From contig CM027385.1 in NCBI GenBank assembly GCA_015680905.1, positions 80,187,501 to 80,251,500 on the forward strand: 64,000 nucleotides of DNA. The letters are read 5' to 3'. How positions within the stretch are numbered: position 1 is the stretch's first letter; every line of letters starts with the position of its first letter. A program made the position numbers and the translations under genes. The notes under the pieces were generated by a model, which was not told where the DNA came from, ran no database searches, and worked only from the letters and a program-made list of their open reading frames with translations. Source of the stretch: Coptis chinensis (Eukaryota; Streptophyta; Magnoliopsida; Ranunculales; Ranunculaceae). Below are positions 35,011 through 48,590 of the stretch, in pieces.

Positions 35011-35791
35011 ACAAAATGTAAATTAAGATGCGGGTGAACAAAATATAACAGCAAAAGGAAGTGGATCAGAAACAGTAGTAGCAATAACAGAAGGAAATGG
35101 TGCAAGAACAATAGTAGCAGCAGTTACAGAGAGAGCCACAAGGAGTGAAACAAGAATACCAACAAGGAATCATGCTATGGTACCTAATGTTACTCCAATG
35201 AAAGCTACAAGTGATAGTCATGTGGCTCAAACCTTAACCACAGGAAGTCAGAGGCGTGTGCAAGGAGTAACTTGGACACAAGCTCAAGGAGTCCACACTC
35301 GGTTCCTATCACCTAGGCAAGCAAGAAGCAATAACTGAACAGCAACAGGGAGAGCAAAGTGCTGCTCCAAGCAATCCTAGGATTCAAAATAGTGGCAACA
35401 CAAATGCAATGGAGGACAGAGCAAGGGTAAAATAATGCCTTGAAGAAAGGAATCAATTTGCAGCTCTATGTGATAGTAATGAAGAGCTGGAAGATGACAT
35501 TTTAGAAAAAGAAGATGTCTTATTTCCTGATCATGAAATAGATGAGATGTTAAGGAAAAACACTATGCAAACGAGGGCTACAAGTGTAGTAGATGCAGGA
35601 GCTACTAGTTCTGAGAGCTCGACATAACAATAGTCAGCAAAATCCAAGACTAGAGCCTAGAGTAGGGCTACAGATGAAGTGACATCATCAGTTACAGAGA
35701 AGAGAGGAAAGGACAAAAACATGTCCAAAGGTAAAAAGAAAAAATCTCCAAATACATGGAAATAAACCTTTGTGCATAGAACGTTAGGGGG

Positions 35792-36600
35792 ATGAATCAA
35801 GTTGCTAAACTTAAGGAAATTAATAGTTTTAGATTGAAGAATAAATTTTGTCTGTTAGGTTTGTTGGAAACAAAGGTTAGACAAGTTAATTGTGAAGGTA
35901 TTAGGATGGTGTGTTGCCCTTCTAGCCAATTTTTACATAACTACTCTAGTGATGCAAGTGGCAGAATTTGGATCATGTGGGATGACAAGATGGTAGATGT
36001 TACAGAGATTAAGGAGTCTACGCAGTTCTTACATTGTAAGGTGACTTATCTTCATAATGGTACTTCGTTTATTCTTACTATAGTGTATGTAAGTAATAGT
36101 AAGAGACAAAGAGGACAATTGTGGAATGAATTAAGAAACATGAGTTTATCTTTGAATGAACCTTGGGTTTTGATGGGAGATTTCAATAATGTGTTTTACT
36201 CTCATGAAAGAGTTGGGGGTGAACCTGTCCACCCTAGAGAGACAACACCTTTTGCTAATTTTGTTTCTTATTTTGGTTTAACAGACCTCAAATCCTTGGG
36301 TTGTTTCTATACTTGGACAAATTTTGGTGAGGATGTGAGAAAATACTCAAAGATAGATAGAGTGTTGATCAACTCTCTATGGCTTCATGCTTTTTCTAAT
36401 TCTTTGGTGGAGTTTCATACGTAAGGCATTTCTGACCATTCTCCAATGGTTATTTCTATGTTTGAAAGAGAGAAAGGTTCATTTCCTTTCAGGTTTTGCA
36501 ATTATTGGGCATTACACCCTAATTTTCTACAGACAATACAATTGTGTTGGGACACTGAAGTTTATGGCAATCATATGTATGTTTTAACTAACTCAGAAGC
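35792..36600 (+). pseudogene. LINE endonuclease remnant
   Basis: An open frame from 35792 covers the endonuclease: LLGLLETKV (catalytic Glu), EPWVLMGDFNNV, FYTWTNFGEDVRKYSKIDRVLIN. The usual SDH end lies just past a stop near 36421 (GISDHSPMVIS). It is the apurinic-endonuclease-like nicking domain of the LINE ORF2, inactive as it stands. Confidence 0.75.
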
Positions 36601-38475
36601 TGAAAATTGCTAAGTCCAAATTGAAAGGGTGGGCTAGGAGATACCTATCAAATTTGCAGAAGAGGCTTGATGTTGCAAGAGATGACCTTAAGCAAATTCA
36701 GAAGATGATACAACAACAACCTTTGGATTCAGTGTTGTACTTCAGGGAAAGAGAGGGCAGGATCAAGATGAGTTTACTTTTAGAGATGGAAGAAGTGGAT
36801 TTCAAACAGAGAACTGAATGTGATTGGATGATATATGGTGAGGTGGTGACAAATGTAATGCCTATTATGTGGACACTGGAGGATCTCTCAGGCAATAGAT
36901 TACAAGGTCAGGAAGATATTTCTAAAGCTTTCATAGGCTATTATAAGTCTTTACTGGGAGAGGTTTCAGATACTATATGTGACTATGCTCAACTAGAAGA
37001 TTTACAGTTGAGAAATGAAGTGGATAAAGTTGTGGCAAGGCTGGGAACTATGTGAAGACATTAGGAATGAAAAAATAAAAGAAGTTTTATTCTCTATGAA
37101 GGAGAATAGTTCACTAGGGCCTGATGGGTACAATGTATATTTTTTTCAAGAAAGTTTGGAATATCATAGATGATTATTTCATTAGGACTGTCAAGTCTAC
37201 TTTTATGCAAAACCTCATTCATAAAGGTACCAATTCTACCTTTTTATATCTCATTCCTAAACTGCATAAACTTTCCAAGATTGATGAATTTCGGCCCATT
37301 GCATGTTGTAATGTAATTTACAAATGCATCTCCAAAGTGATCAGTAATAGATTGAAACTTCATATATCAGCTCTGATTGGCTTAAATCAATCTGCTTTTG
37401 TGCCTGGTGGAGCAATTCAAGATAACCTTCTTCTTGCTCATGAACTGCTTAGAGGTTATAATAGAGTACATGGTGCTGCTCAATGCTCTATTAAGATTGA
37501 TATTCAGAAAGCCTATGATTCTTTGAGTTGGGATACTATTGAAAAGATTATATTCAGATCTCGATTCTGTACTAAGTTTATAGGCTAGGTGAAAATGTGC
37601 TACACTTCTCCTTGTTTATTTATCCTTGTTAATGGGTACCCTCAAGAATATTTTGATGGTATGAAAGGCATCAGACAAGGTGACCCCCTGTCACCATATT
37701 TGTTTGTACTCATTATGGAGGTGTTAGGCAGTCTTCTGAAGCAAGAAGTTGCAAATAAAAGTATTGCTTACCACTCAAAGTGTAGGAGAGTGCAAGTTAC
37801 GCACTTGTGCTTTGCTGATGATGTTCTTATTTTCTGTAAAAGGGAAGAAGCTACTTTGCAAGGTGTTAGTGAAGTACTGAACTCTTTCTCAAATCTCACA
37901 TGTCTAAAACTGAATGTCTCAAAGACTACCTTGCTCACTAGAAGTATCATCCTTGATGTTAGTAAAGCCTTCTCAGATTTGCTTGGGTTTAGACATGTTA
38001 CACCTCCTATTAAGTATCTCGGGCTCCCTCTTTCAGCATCAAGAATTGGAACTCAAGATGGTTTACCTCTGATAGAAATGATCACAAGTAGAGTAACAAA
38101 TTGGAAGAATAGGTCTCTCACTTTTGCTGGTAGACTTCAGTTAATACAATCGGTTCTTTCTTCTTTACATACCTATTGGGCAAAAACCTTTATGTTGCCT
38201 AGTGGAGTAGTAAATTATGTTTCCAAGATAACGAATAGGTTTCTTTGGTCTGGTCCTAGTATGGACAGAAAATTGCACAAAGCTAGTCATGGAACTATAA
38301 GGTATAGCAAGATAGAGGGTAGATTAAATATTGTGGATCTAAAAGTTTGGAATGTGGCTACCTACTGTGGTTTGATTTTCAAAGTTGCATCAAGGGAGGA
38401 CACTCTATGGACTAAATGGGTGTGGAAATACCATCTTAGAGGTAAGAACTTCTGGTCTATGAAGATTCCTTAAGA
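36600..38475 (+). pseudogene. LINE reverse transcriptase remnant
   Basis: The pre-RT linker at 36621-37055 is followed by RT motifs: FRPIACCNVIYKCISK (about 37290), QSAFVPGGAIQDN, IDIQKAYDSLSWD (about 37500), GIRQGDPLSPYLF (about 37665) and the catalytic FADDVLIF (about 37812-37835). The long frame 37589-38473 runs through the thumb (KYLGLPLSASRIG). A few stops and frame changes separate the parts. Confidence 0.82.
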
Positions 38476-39929
38476 TTGCTCTTGGGTATGGAGATGTATC
38501 TTGAAACATAGAAAGTCTGCGGCTAGATTTATGAGGTACACTATAGCAAATGGTGAAAAGACTAGTGTGTGGCATCATCCTTAGTGTTATGAGAAGCTTA
38601 TAGTGAACAACTCTCAAGCAAAACATCTTATCCCCCTTTTTGATGATGCAAAGGTTAGTGAACTGATCATGGATGGGCACTGGAATGATTTAGTTCTAAA
38701 TTTACTTTCTGTAGAGTTGAAAAATCTCACTATAAGTGTTGTGATTAATGATTTGGTTGCTGAGGACTCTGTGGTATGGACTGAAACTTCAACTGAGCTA
38801 TTTTCCACTAAATCTGCCTACATGAGTACGTCTTAAAAAGATAAGAGAGAAAGTTAAATGGTACAAACTGGTATGGGGGAAGTTTGTCATTCCAAAACAC
38901 TCTTTTATTACTTGGCAATTGTATAGTGGTTGTCTATCCACTCAAGACAGGCTTATAAAGAGGCATATTTTACATCACTCAGAGTGTTGCTTCTGTAATA
39001 TTGACAGAGAGAATTCTCATCATTTATTCTTTGATTGTTAGTTTACTAACACCATTTGGTCTGAAGTAAAGAGGCATATGGGATTGGATCCTTTTGTTAA
39101 GGAATCTAATCATGAATGGTACATTCTTATGAGAAGATGAGGTTCTACTACTGATTCTGAAATTCTAAGAGCAATGATAAATGCAACTGTCTATGCTATA
39201 TGGAATGAGAGGAATTGTAGGAGATTCAAGCACAAGAGTCACACCACCTTGCAAGTTACAAATGATATTATGAGAAAGATGAAGTTATATCTTCAGAAAG
39301 TTGTAAAAGAGGCCTCTGACAATTCTGCTACTAGGTTCTTACTGCAGAATCTTGGTGTTCAAACATGCATGAAGCCACAAATGTTGCAGCAATGCATGTG
39401 GAATAAGCCTTTACCACCTGCTGCGATGTTAAACTCTGATGGTACTTTGTCACCAGATAAATCAGGATTTGGAGGTATAATTCGAGACGAAAAGGGAGTA
39501 GTCTTATTGGTCTACAGAGGTAGTTCTATTCAAAGATCTATATTGTTTCAAGAGCTTAAAGGAATTGCTGAAGGTCTGAAGGCATCTCTGATGATTGACA
39601 TTTGGCATTTGATGGTAAATTCTGACTCTTTGCGTGCAATGCAAATAGTAAATGGACAAGAAGCTATTCCGTGGTACTGTAGAAATATTATGCAAGCTAT
39701 TTATATTCACAAGAGAGACTTTGACTCTATTGTGGTTCAGCATATATACTGAGAGGGAAACAAAGCTATTGATTACGTTGTCAAATTAGTGGATATGAGT
39801 TCTGTAGGAATTTTGTACTATATAGGTCCTTTAGAGGATGCTCTGCATGTAATAGTGGAGAATGATGCAAAAGGAACTGTTTTTAATAGATTAAGATGAA
39901 TGCAGGTTGGGGTCTGCTATACCCATAAC
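38476..39929 (+). pseudogene. LINE zf-RVT and RNase H remnant
   Basis: The zf-RVT region with CFCNIDRENSHHLFFDC lies near 38990-39040. An RNase-H domain follows, from NSDGTLSPDKSGFGGIIRDE (about 39430) through ELKGIAEGLKASL to NSDSLRAMQIVNG. It ends near 39900 before a short A run. Stops interrupt the segment between thumb and zf-RVT. Confidence 0.75.
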
Positions 39930-39943
39930 AGTTTCAAAAAAAA

Positions 39944-41297
39944 TGTGAAACCAGTAATTAACTAAATGCGAGTGATGTTCAAAGTAGGAGTAGAGGACTG
40001 TTATATTACTTTTTTCACAGAAACTTTCTCAAGACTGAAATATGGAAAGGCAAATTTACCAAATATTAAAGTGCAAGTCCTGCTCAAATGAAATCTAAAC
40101 GTTACGAAAAGTAAAAACCAAAAACACCATATATATGAGTATATGACTAATATTTGCTGACGTTTTGCTTAGTGATCATGACGTTGTGCATTTTTAACTA
40201 AACAACTCTTCTTTCTGCTTCTAGGATCCTTGAAAGCCAAACATTATCTTGTCCCATATCCCCAAATTACTCTAATCAAGCAGACTTTGCATCCATAATT
40301 TATAATTAACGAACTTTCGGTCCAAGACGAAAAAGATGTCGAGCATTATATCTCAATGCATTAAGCAATGTTTTCTTTGTTCTTTTGTGTGTGTGTGTGG
40401 ACTGTGGAGTGCTCGATCATCTAAAATCAGTGAATTTCCTAACATTTTATAGAGACTAGAGAGCACATAATTTATTGTGATCGGGACACTTCACCCGATT
40501 CCTAACAACTTGTTCACTGACAAGTTCGGATCACTACCATATATAAATTTAAGTAGTCTCAGATGAAGATAACGTAGATTAATATATAGCTGTTTTTCTT
40601 TTTTTTTAAATAAAAGAAAAATAGTAGGCTGCATTTTGGCAATTTCGTAGAAGAATGACATATATCTTTCTCTGCTGCAAATTGCAAAAACACTCTTATA
40701 GGCCCATTTATTATTGCTTATTTAGGATTTACAGCAATACAGGCCCATCCTCAATCAACTTTTAGATGTGTCAACTGTCGAGAACCAAAATGTAACAGAC
40801 AAAGTTAATTCAAAATCATAGAACTTACTGAATCTTAGTTATACAGCAGTATAGTAGTTGTCAAGAAATAGGTGATGTACATTACGAAGGTTGTATGGTA
40901 CAATTCAAGACTAGTGAGTTGTTTCTTGGCATTTTCTATAATTTTTATTTTCTGTAACATTTTTATGCTAGTTCATTGATAATTTGATATGCATTTAATT
41001 TACAGGTGTAGCTGCATCCATGACCTACCAACAACAATACTCACCGGTCAAAGAGTCGCCATGGTCATGCAATAATGTGGCACAGTTGAGCAAAACCATA
41101 TGTCCATATGCTTAGTCAAGTTAATAAGTTGAGGTTTCACACTTTCACACAGATGCATGATGCTTGAATAGTTGAACGACTGAATAATCAGTGAGGCGAA
41201 ATATATAGTTCTTATCGCAATCCAGATTAATTAATTAGATATATTAACAAATAATAGCTGATCATGGATTTGGATTTTGTCATAGAGTTCGTCTACC
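39944..41297. other. Intergenic sequence between LINE and PLR gene 2
   Basis: AT-rich, with a short GT run near 40386-40397. No gene or terminal-repeat element is recognised. Confidence 0.4.
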
Positions 41298-41454
41298 CGA
41301 GGATATTCTCATAGGACGAGATCCAACACTGTTGGATGTGTGATCTAACGGTCTGAAAACCAAAAACAAAATCAAAATCAAAATATTGTTTTTGATTTTC
41401 GAACCGTTAGATCACAAATCCATCCGAACCCTCATCCCGATGAGGATATTCTCG
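41298..41454. repeat. Palindromic (foldback) repeat upstream of PLR gene 2
   Basis: The left arm, CGAGGATATTCTCAT through GTGATCTAACGGTC and AAAAACAA, is mirrored by the right arm, TTGTTTTTGATTTTCGAACC then GTTAGATCAC and GAGGATATTCTCG. The arms are about 70 bp with a short AT-rich loop. It is MITE-like, about 300 bases upstream of the PLR gene 2 start region. No coding content. Confidence 0.7.
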
Positions 41455-41682
41455 TGTAGCCCAGGCCTTTGCCATAATAGTCTAGTGCATGTAACCAACA
41501 TGTTTTGTTTCTCTGTTTTGTTTTGTTTCCTTGTACTGTTTCTTTTCATATTTCGTTGTTCCTACGCTTACATGCCAAAAAGTCAAAACATGTAGAACCG
41601 TTACTTGAGTTGAAAGAGTGCACCTAACCAACAACCGTCCGACCACAACTTACCAACTTCAACCTTTACACTTGACTAATTT

Positions 41683-41691
41683 CTATATAAA
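41683..41691 (+). promoter_or_regulatory. TATA box of PLR gene 2
   Basis: CTATATAAA lies about 65-75 bases upstream of the ATG at 41757. A start site some 30 bases downstream would fall close to 41715, so the in-frame ATG at 41712 is unlikely to be used. Confidence 0.55.
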
Positions 41692-41756
41692 ATGTGTAGA
41701 GAAACTCTCTTTTGTTAAAAAGAACTTCCCCATTTGAGAGAACAAGGCAAAGAAAT

Positions 41757-44681
41757 ATGGGTGTAAAGAGCAGGGTTCTTGTGGTAGGAGGAACGGGGTA
41801 CATTGGTAAGAGAATGGTTAAGGCAAGCTTAGCCCAAGGTCATACAACATTTGTCCTTCAGAGGCCAGAGATTGGTCTAGATATCGACAAACTTCAGATG
41901 CTCCTTTCTTTCAAGGAACTAGGAGCCAAGTTAATTGAAGGCTCATTTTCTGATCATCAAAGCCTTGTAAAGGCAGTGAAACAAGTTGATGTTGTTATTT
42001 GCACAATGTCTGGTGTGCATTTCAGAAGTCATAATCTCATGTTGCAGCTTAAACTTGTAGAAGCTATCAAAGACGCTGGAAATGTTAAGGTAAGATCATG
42101 AAAAAGATCTTAAGATCAATAACTTCAGAACATCTTTTTGGCTATGACTTTAAAACACATCCCCACTTGCCCATGTGCAGTTTTAACTCATAAGCGGGAT
42201 GAAGTCTCCAAGTGAGATTCTAGTAATTTGGCAATTTACATTCAGAGTTCAGGTAGCCAACCTGGATGTTATGGTATATATAGCTTTGTCAATTGCGTGC
42301 TGTTCTTCACTGAACATTAGTTTGTTTTTATTATGATGTATTTTCATTGCTATTATTTGTCATTAGTATTGTAGCACCTAAAAATCCAATTTCGTGTTGA
42401 ATATGAGCAAGTTCAAGAGTTATTTGGACTCAGGAGTTTAAAATATTTCATTGATTTTGCAAGTTGTTGTTAAACAACATACATGTTTTCTAAGAGATTG
42501 AAGCATTAGAGATGATGATGCGATAAGTTGTCCGTAGTTGAATATACATAAGAGCAAGCTAGTAATAATCATTTTTATGCATTATTTTCAAATCTAAAAC
42601 AGGGCAAAGATTAGATCTAGGAGGCACCAGCACAAAATACTCCTAAAACTAAACTATTTGTGGGTTTTTAAGGTGGTTGAAAGTTAAAAAAAAACAATGA
42701 ACAAGTAGGCAAGCAGCTATCACGTACTGGTCTTTTATGTTGGAATGGAAGAGTATGCACCCTTTTGTCAAAGGACGAAAATGAAAAAAACACCATAATT
42801 CAATGAAAGAGTTTGGTATACAAAGAAAGAATATGGTTGAATTTATCGGCCAGTGACCATCTGTTTACCTAATCTAGTGGACTTTCAAGTTTCACCAAAT
42901 TCTCTATGGGTTTGGATCAGTAGGAAATCTTATAGACGACATATTGAATACTTCTACAACATGTGTTGGAATCTCCAAGTGTATTTCAAAACACTTGTGT
43001 GTTGTTTAGTCCCACATTGTTGAACCACCACTAGGAAGTGAGGTATATGAGGTGAACCTCTAACATAAAGGCGTGCCCTTAGGGTACAAAGGCTTTTGTG
43101 TTAGGAGGGAGGACTCACCCAAAGGCACACGCACCCACACCGAGCCAAGTCGCGTCGGGCTTGGGCTTGTCTATGATATGATCATACCCATATAAACACA
43201 TCCTGTGAGTTTCCTTAAGGACAACCTAATCCGTGCCTTTTTTTACCCTGTTATTCAATGAACAAGTCCCATTGTACTTTTTATTTTGGAATATATGATA
43301 CAACAACATGTACATTATCTATGAATAAAAGCAAGATGATTAAGTTTACTTTGTTTTGTTTATTTATTTATGATTTGATTAGGTGATTGTTAAACGTTTC
43401 CACCATAACTTTTATTTTTATTTTTGGTTTGGATTCGTGTCTATCGTCTAGTTCAACTGTCCAAAGTAGTTTATAATGAGAACTGCAACCATAACTTAAA
43501 GAATACAATTAGCAAATTGTTTTCTAGAATTGAAGTTCCCACCATAACTTTCTTATTGTTCTGCTTTAGACTTTTGTGCCTAATATTCAAATATTTGATA
43601 TAGTTTATCATAGGAAGTAAATGTATAAAAAGACTGTGGGGCTTTGTTTTAAAAAGATTGAAATAATTGACTTGAAATGATGTTGCAGCGTTTCCTACCT
43701 TCGGAATTTGGTGTAGATCCAGCTCGGATGGCACATGCCCTGGAACCAGGAAGAGTTACATTTGATGAGAAAATGATAGTGAGAAAGGCCATAGAGGATG
43801 CTGGTATCCCCTTCACTTATGTCTCTGCTAACTGCTTTGCTGGTTACTTCGTTGGTAACCTGTCACAGATGGGCACTTTGCTTCCTGCTAGGGACAAAGT
43901 CTGCCTATATGGAGATGGAAATGTAAAAGGTACTGCAAATAATCACTGATAATCTGAAACTTCCTATATTTTATATAGAAGGACTAAAGCCTAAAGATGT
44001 ATGGCTCAAAAAAATTATATGCTTGGTGGTTTGTAAAGCCGTACTAGGCACATCAGAGCAGACAAACACTATAACTTATCAAGAATTCACTATCTTTTGT
44101 AATGATACTATCCATATCTTCTAAGAGGGTCTAAATGGAAATCACTCAAATATAGTTGCATTTAGTATTCTTCTTCTGCGGCAACTTATTATCATTCTCA
44201 TTTTCCGTCAGCGGTTTACATGGATGAAGATGACATTGCCACATTCACAATAAAGAGCATAAATGATCCACGAACCCTCAATAAAACGGTGTACCTCAGG
44301 CCACCGGAAAATATCATTTCTCAAAGAGAGTTAGTTGGCATCTGGGAGCAACTCATTGGAAAAGAGTTAGAAAAGTTCAGTATCTCAGCCGAAGATTTAC
44401 TTGCTCCCATGAAAGGTAAAGATTTATAAGTACAAATAAACGATCATAATAAGGTAGTTTCATCTATGGGCCATGAGTCCATGACTATCAAGTTATTGAG
44501 GTGCTTAATTTTTTCAGGACTGGACTTTGCTGGTCAAGTAGGAATTGGCCATTTCTATCACATTTTCTTTGAAGGATGCCTTACGAACTTTGAAATAGGA
44601 GAAGGTGGAGTAGAGGCTTCAAAGCTTTATCCGGAAGTTAAGTACACCCGGGTGCATGAGTACCTTCAACGTTACCTATAA
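41757..44681 (+). CDS. PLR: Pinoresinol-lariciresinol reductase (PLR gene 2), 4 exons
   Basis: NADPH-dependent lignan reductase, a closer match to classical PLRs than gene 1. Exons: 41757-42089, 43689-43929, 44212-44415, 44518-44681, all GT-AG, giving an open 313-aa frame. The opening is MGVKSRVLVVGGTGYIGKR with the NADPH loop. SGVHFRSHNLMLQLK is the loop typical of PLRs. The catalytic-type Lys is K139 (FDEKM); then come FTYVSANCFAGYF and EASKLYPEVKYT. The same three intron positions are kept in gene 1, supporting a common origin. Intron 1 is long (about 1.6 kb) and holds a solo LTR. An in-frame ATG 15 codons upstream (41712) lies at the predicted transcript start and is not preferred. A third, partial copy lies at 45640-46180. 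The product stereochemistry cannot be told. Confidence 0.92.
42964..43305 (+). mobile_element. Copia-like solo LTR in PLR gene 2 intron 1 (342 bp, TSD ACATG)
   Basis: It opens TGTTGGAATCTC and closes ATACAACA, with a perfect ACATG duplication at 42959-42963 and 43306-43310. The opening, the CCCACATTG word and the TTTCCTTAAGGA word are shared with the LTR of the remnant at 2903-5906. No internal part remains. It lies in the sense orientation within the intron and leaves the splice sites untouched. Confidence 0.8.
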
Positions 44682-44959
44682 GGTATACATGTTGTTCATG
44701 TGTAACTCAGTCATCAACTCGAGTTTATGAGTGTTTACTTTGGACAATTGATTGTAGGGTAGAGACTTATATGTATCCTTTCTGTGGTGCATATTTAGCA
44801 AAATAAATGTCCTGGTCATACATGTATCAAATGTCTGTGTAAACAGTTGTTTCAGCATTTATATATTTTGTCAGTTCACCAATGTCTGATTTCATGTTGC
44901 AGTGGAAACTATTATTTGTAAGTAATGGACTGGGGTGCCGGATCGGGGTTTTTTGGGTT

Positions 44960-45480
44960 TTAGCGGTTTTATCAGTTTCGAATTTTATTTCCCAAAACGG
45001 ACAATTGTTGTACTAGCATGATAAATTGACAGATACAAGCAAGTGAATACACACACAATATGGTCATATGGATGCAGCACCATGTCATATATCTCTCCAA
45101 GATATAATATGATCTTACAAACACTTGGCAAGTGCTGATTAGCGAACAAAGGACAATCACAAGACAGAGCTTTTTGGTTCATATGTCATTGTACGTGAGT
45201 TCTTTGTTCTAATTTTGGTAAAATATGTGGACATGAAGGGACGGAAATCGTAGAACTGTGGAAGCACCACAAGAAAATTCTCAAGTGTTTCTTGTGGTAC
45301 AGACTACAGAGAGTGTCAAGTGGACATGACACAATTCAAGCTCAGAAAGGCACAAACCAATAAGAAGCGAGATAGAGATCTCTTAAAGATAAGGACCGAC
45401 CCCTAACCCCGAATAGAGATATATGCATACTACTATAGAGAGTTAAGTAACTTCATACAACTTAAACATGGCTGTGCTTC
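44960..45480 (+). pseudogene. Relic Lhcb1 promoter without its gene
   Basis: Sequence at about 45140-45400 matches the promoter of the first Lhcb1 gene (46570-46780). It shares the GTCAAGTGGACA word, a CCAAT box (45357-45361), AGATAGAGATCT, and a GATAAGG I-box (45388-45394) at the same 31-base spacing. No Lhcb coding sequence follows, and the homology fades after about 45400. It lies directly downstream of PLR gene 2, as the true promoter lies downstream of the PLR fragment, so it is one half of a tandem duplication. Confidence 0.7.
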
Positions 45481-45639
45481 TTGGAAAAGTATGTGAATCT
45501 TCTAAATTTTGTCATCATCAACATTCATCAGCAATGTGAATATGTGATAAATATAGATCGAGTTGAACTTTTTGTGCGATGTCAAGCATAGCGCCTTAAA
45601 GGAACTTCCTCATAAACTTCTCTAATTTAAAGAAGGCTA

Positions 45640-46180
45640 GGGGCTAAATACTGAAGATAGATGTATAGCTCAAAATTTCTGATGCTTGGTAATTTCTACA
45701 ACCATACTAGGTACATTACAAGCAAACAAACACCATAACATCTCAAGATTAGCTAGCTATTATAATTATATTAACAAAAGTGTAAAGTGGTAACAGGGGA
45801 AAAAAAAGAGTTGGTCACAGGGTCTAAAGTCTAAACAATGATTAGTTGATTTACTCTCAATGTAGTTAAGTAATTTCTCATTATCATTTTTCTGTCAGCC
45901 GTTTGCCCGTTTATATGATTGAAGATGACATCAACATACAGAATTAAGAGCATATATAGACAATCCAAATTTACTCTATAAAACGGTATACCTCAGTTGG
46001 TCAGGCCTCAGGCTGCCAGACAATGTCATATCATTTCTCAGAGCTTGTACATGTACCACTTAGTCTTGTATCCTTTTGGTGCTGCATATTCGGAAAATAA
46101 GTGTGTTAGTACTACTGCATGTATCAAATGTTTGTGAAACCAGTTGTTAATGTGCATCCTCCTTTCTCAGTTCAATGGTG
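45640..46180 (+). pseudogene. PLR pseudogene fragment (intron 2, exon 3, 3' end)
   Basis: The order of matches to PLR gene 2 is: 45650-45770 to intron 2 (43980-44105), 45895-46040 to exon 3 (VYMIEDDI in place of VYMDEDDI, then a shared AAAACGGTATACCTCAG), and 46050-46170 to the 3' UTR (44760-44880). Exon 4 is missing and the exon 3 part has stops and small indels, so it is dead. With the relic promoter at 44960-45480 it shows that a PLR-3' plus Lhcb-5' segment was duplicated in tandem. Confidence 0.78.
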
Positions 46181-46738
46181 AATATATACTGGCATACCGC
46201 AATGTTATACAATATTTTTCTTTTTAACAAAGATATAGGGGTGGGGGGGGGGGGGAGTGTCGAAATTCAGCTGATGTTTACATCACAACATTTTTTAATG
46301 AAATCTAATCCTTAAGATCATGAGCCCTCAGCAAGTCATTTAACATGCACAACAGTACCAATCTCTAGAACAGAGGATTTCAAAGAATTTAGGTCACCAT
46401 GTTAGTTTATAGCGGAAGTGGCTGTGCTTGTGAGTGAGCATGCAAAGTAAATATCACTCAGATCCACACAATTGTAAGACAAGCTCGCTTACTACATATC
46501 CAAACAACTGTGGGACAATACTATTGCAACTATGATAAGATACTAAAATCTTAGCAGACATTTGGCATTTGTTGATTGGCCAACAAAGGACCTCACAAGA
46601 CAGATAATTTTGCTTTGTATGTCGACTTCTTTATTCTATTACTACTGGCAAAATATGTGGACACGAAGGGGTGGAAAGGATGAGAGGTGGAAGAGATTGT
46701 CAAGTGGACAAACAAAATCAAGCTCAAAATGACACAAA

Positions 46739-46776
46739 CCAATAAGAAGAGAGATAGAGATCTGTTGAAGATAAGG
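46739..46776 (+). promoter_or_regulatory. CCAAT and I-box module of Lhcb1 copy 1
   Basis: CCAAT at 46739-46743 and GATAAGG at 46770-46776, 31 bases apart start to start. GATAAG I-boxes near a CCAAT element are known light-response sites of Lhcb and RbcS promoters. The same module and spacing occur in the relic promoter at 45357-45394. Confidence 0.6.
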
Positions 46777-46896
46777 ACCCTCACCATCCACCACTATTAA
46801 TTCAGACTTGAGAAAGAGTCACAAACATCTCTAAGCTCAGCAACCATACCAAAGAGTACTAACCTTAGTACTGATCATATTTATATTTCTTTCTGA

Positions 46897-47718
<822 letters not shown>

Positions 47719-47829
47719 TCTGACCTATAAATTTGAGCCAGGGCATTTGGATTCTTATGTATGATGTAAATTGTTGTGACCTAATGAATGAAAATGTGAA
47801 TTTTGTGTGCCATTCCAGCCTACTAATTA

Positions 47830-48069
47830 ATGGTTAAGTCATGTGTCAGGTCAATTCTAATTAGGAACTCAATTCAATTCAAGTAAAGTGTGTTTATCAC
47901 TGCAAATTAAAGACAGCCGACTTGTACATTATAAGTTTGGGAGGGGTTCTGGGGACATATCTTTAACAAATAAACAAACTCAAAATTGTTAGGGCATTTA
48001 TAAGTTTTGGATTAGGCTGATTTTTTGTAGATATGATTTTCTAACTATTTTAAACATTGTCACAAATAA

Positions 48070-48100
<31 letters not shown>

Positions 48101-48499
48101 AAACTTGTCAAATATAGTTAACAATTTACAAAATTTAGCAATTTACAATTTACAAATATGATTTCCTAACGATTTTGAATTTGTTTACATGTTAAAATAA
48201 CTACCACAGTTTGAGTTTGATGGAGAAAGGGATTGCAATGTTGTTCAATACTTCAATCTACGGTAACTGATTTCCCTGGATGGTGTCCAACTTTTTCAAT
48301 TCCTTTTAGTAATAATGCATATTGCAAACCTCACTAGTATCAACTCTCAGTCTCATGAATTCTAAATCCAAAGTTTTTCAGGGATCCTTCCTTGGTTCTA
48401 TATATTCCTTAACATATGTATCATACTAATATTATTATATAAAAGATGGGTTAGTTAATACATTAATGTACGTTACTTATTATTAATGTCCACTTGAAA

Positions 48500-48537
<38 letters not shown>

Positions 48538-48590
48538 GGGCTGACTATCTTAACAGCTTATTTTGACAGCTTATCTTGACATCTACAACT
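47830..48590. other. Intergenic with homopolymer and TA microsatellite
   Basis: AT-rich spacer with a 27-base A run at 48071-48097 and a TA dinucleotide tract at about 48504-48534. No gene is seen. Confidence 0.6.

Larger units (their letters stand above)
30209..39943 (+). mobile_element. L1-type LINE with DUF4283 ORF1, split by a solo LTR
   Basis: A plus-strand non-LTR element. The leader lies upstream of an ATG at 30883 (MASLPCI), then the solo LTR at 30905-34261. After it come ORF1 with a DUF4283-like region, endonuclease, RT, zf-RVT and RNase H, ending at a short A run near 39930-39943. The domain order is that of plant L1 elements with an RNase H tail. Several in-frame stops show it is inactive. 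The exact 5' end is not visible; 30209 is only the limit set by the neighbouring MITE duplication. Confidence 0.8.

Noticed and set aside
41712-41756. In-frame ATG 15 codons upstream in PLR gene 2
   Set aside because: It lies at the transcript start predicted from the TATA box at 41683, and PLRs begin at the MGVKSR-type start.
46242-46256. G run as a quadruplex regulatory site
   Set aside because: It is a single homopolymer-like run between a pseudogene fragment and a promoter, with no spaced G tracts and no partner in the other copies.
48504-48534. TA tract as a promoter element
   Set aside because: It is a plain dinucleotide microsatellite more than 2 kb from the nearest start codon.
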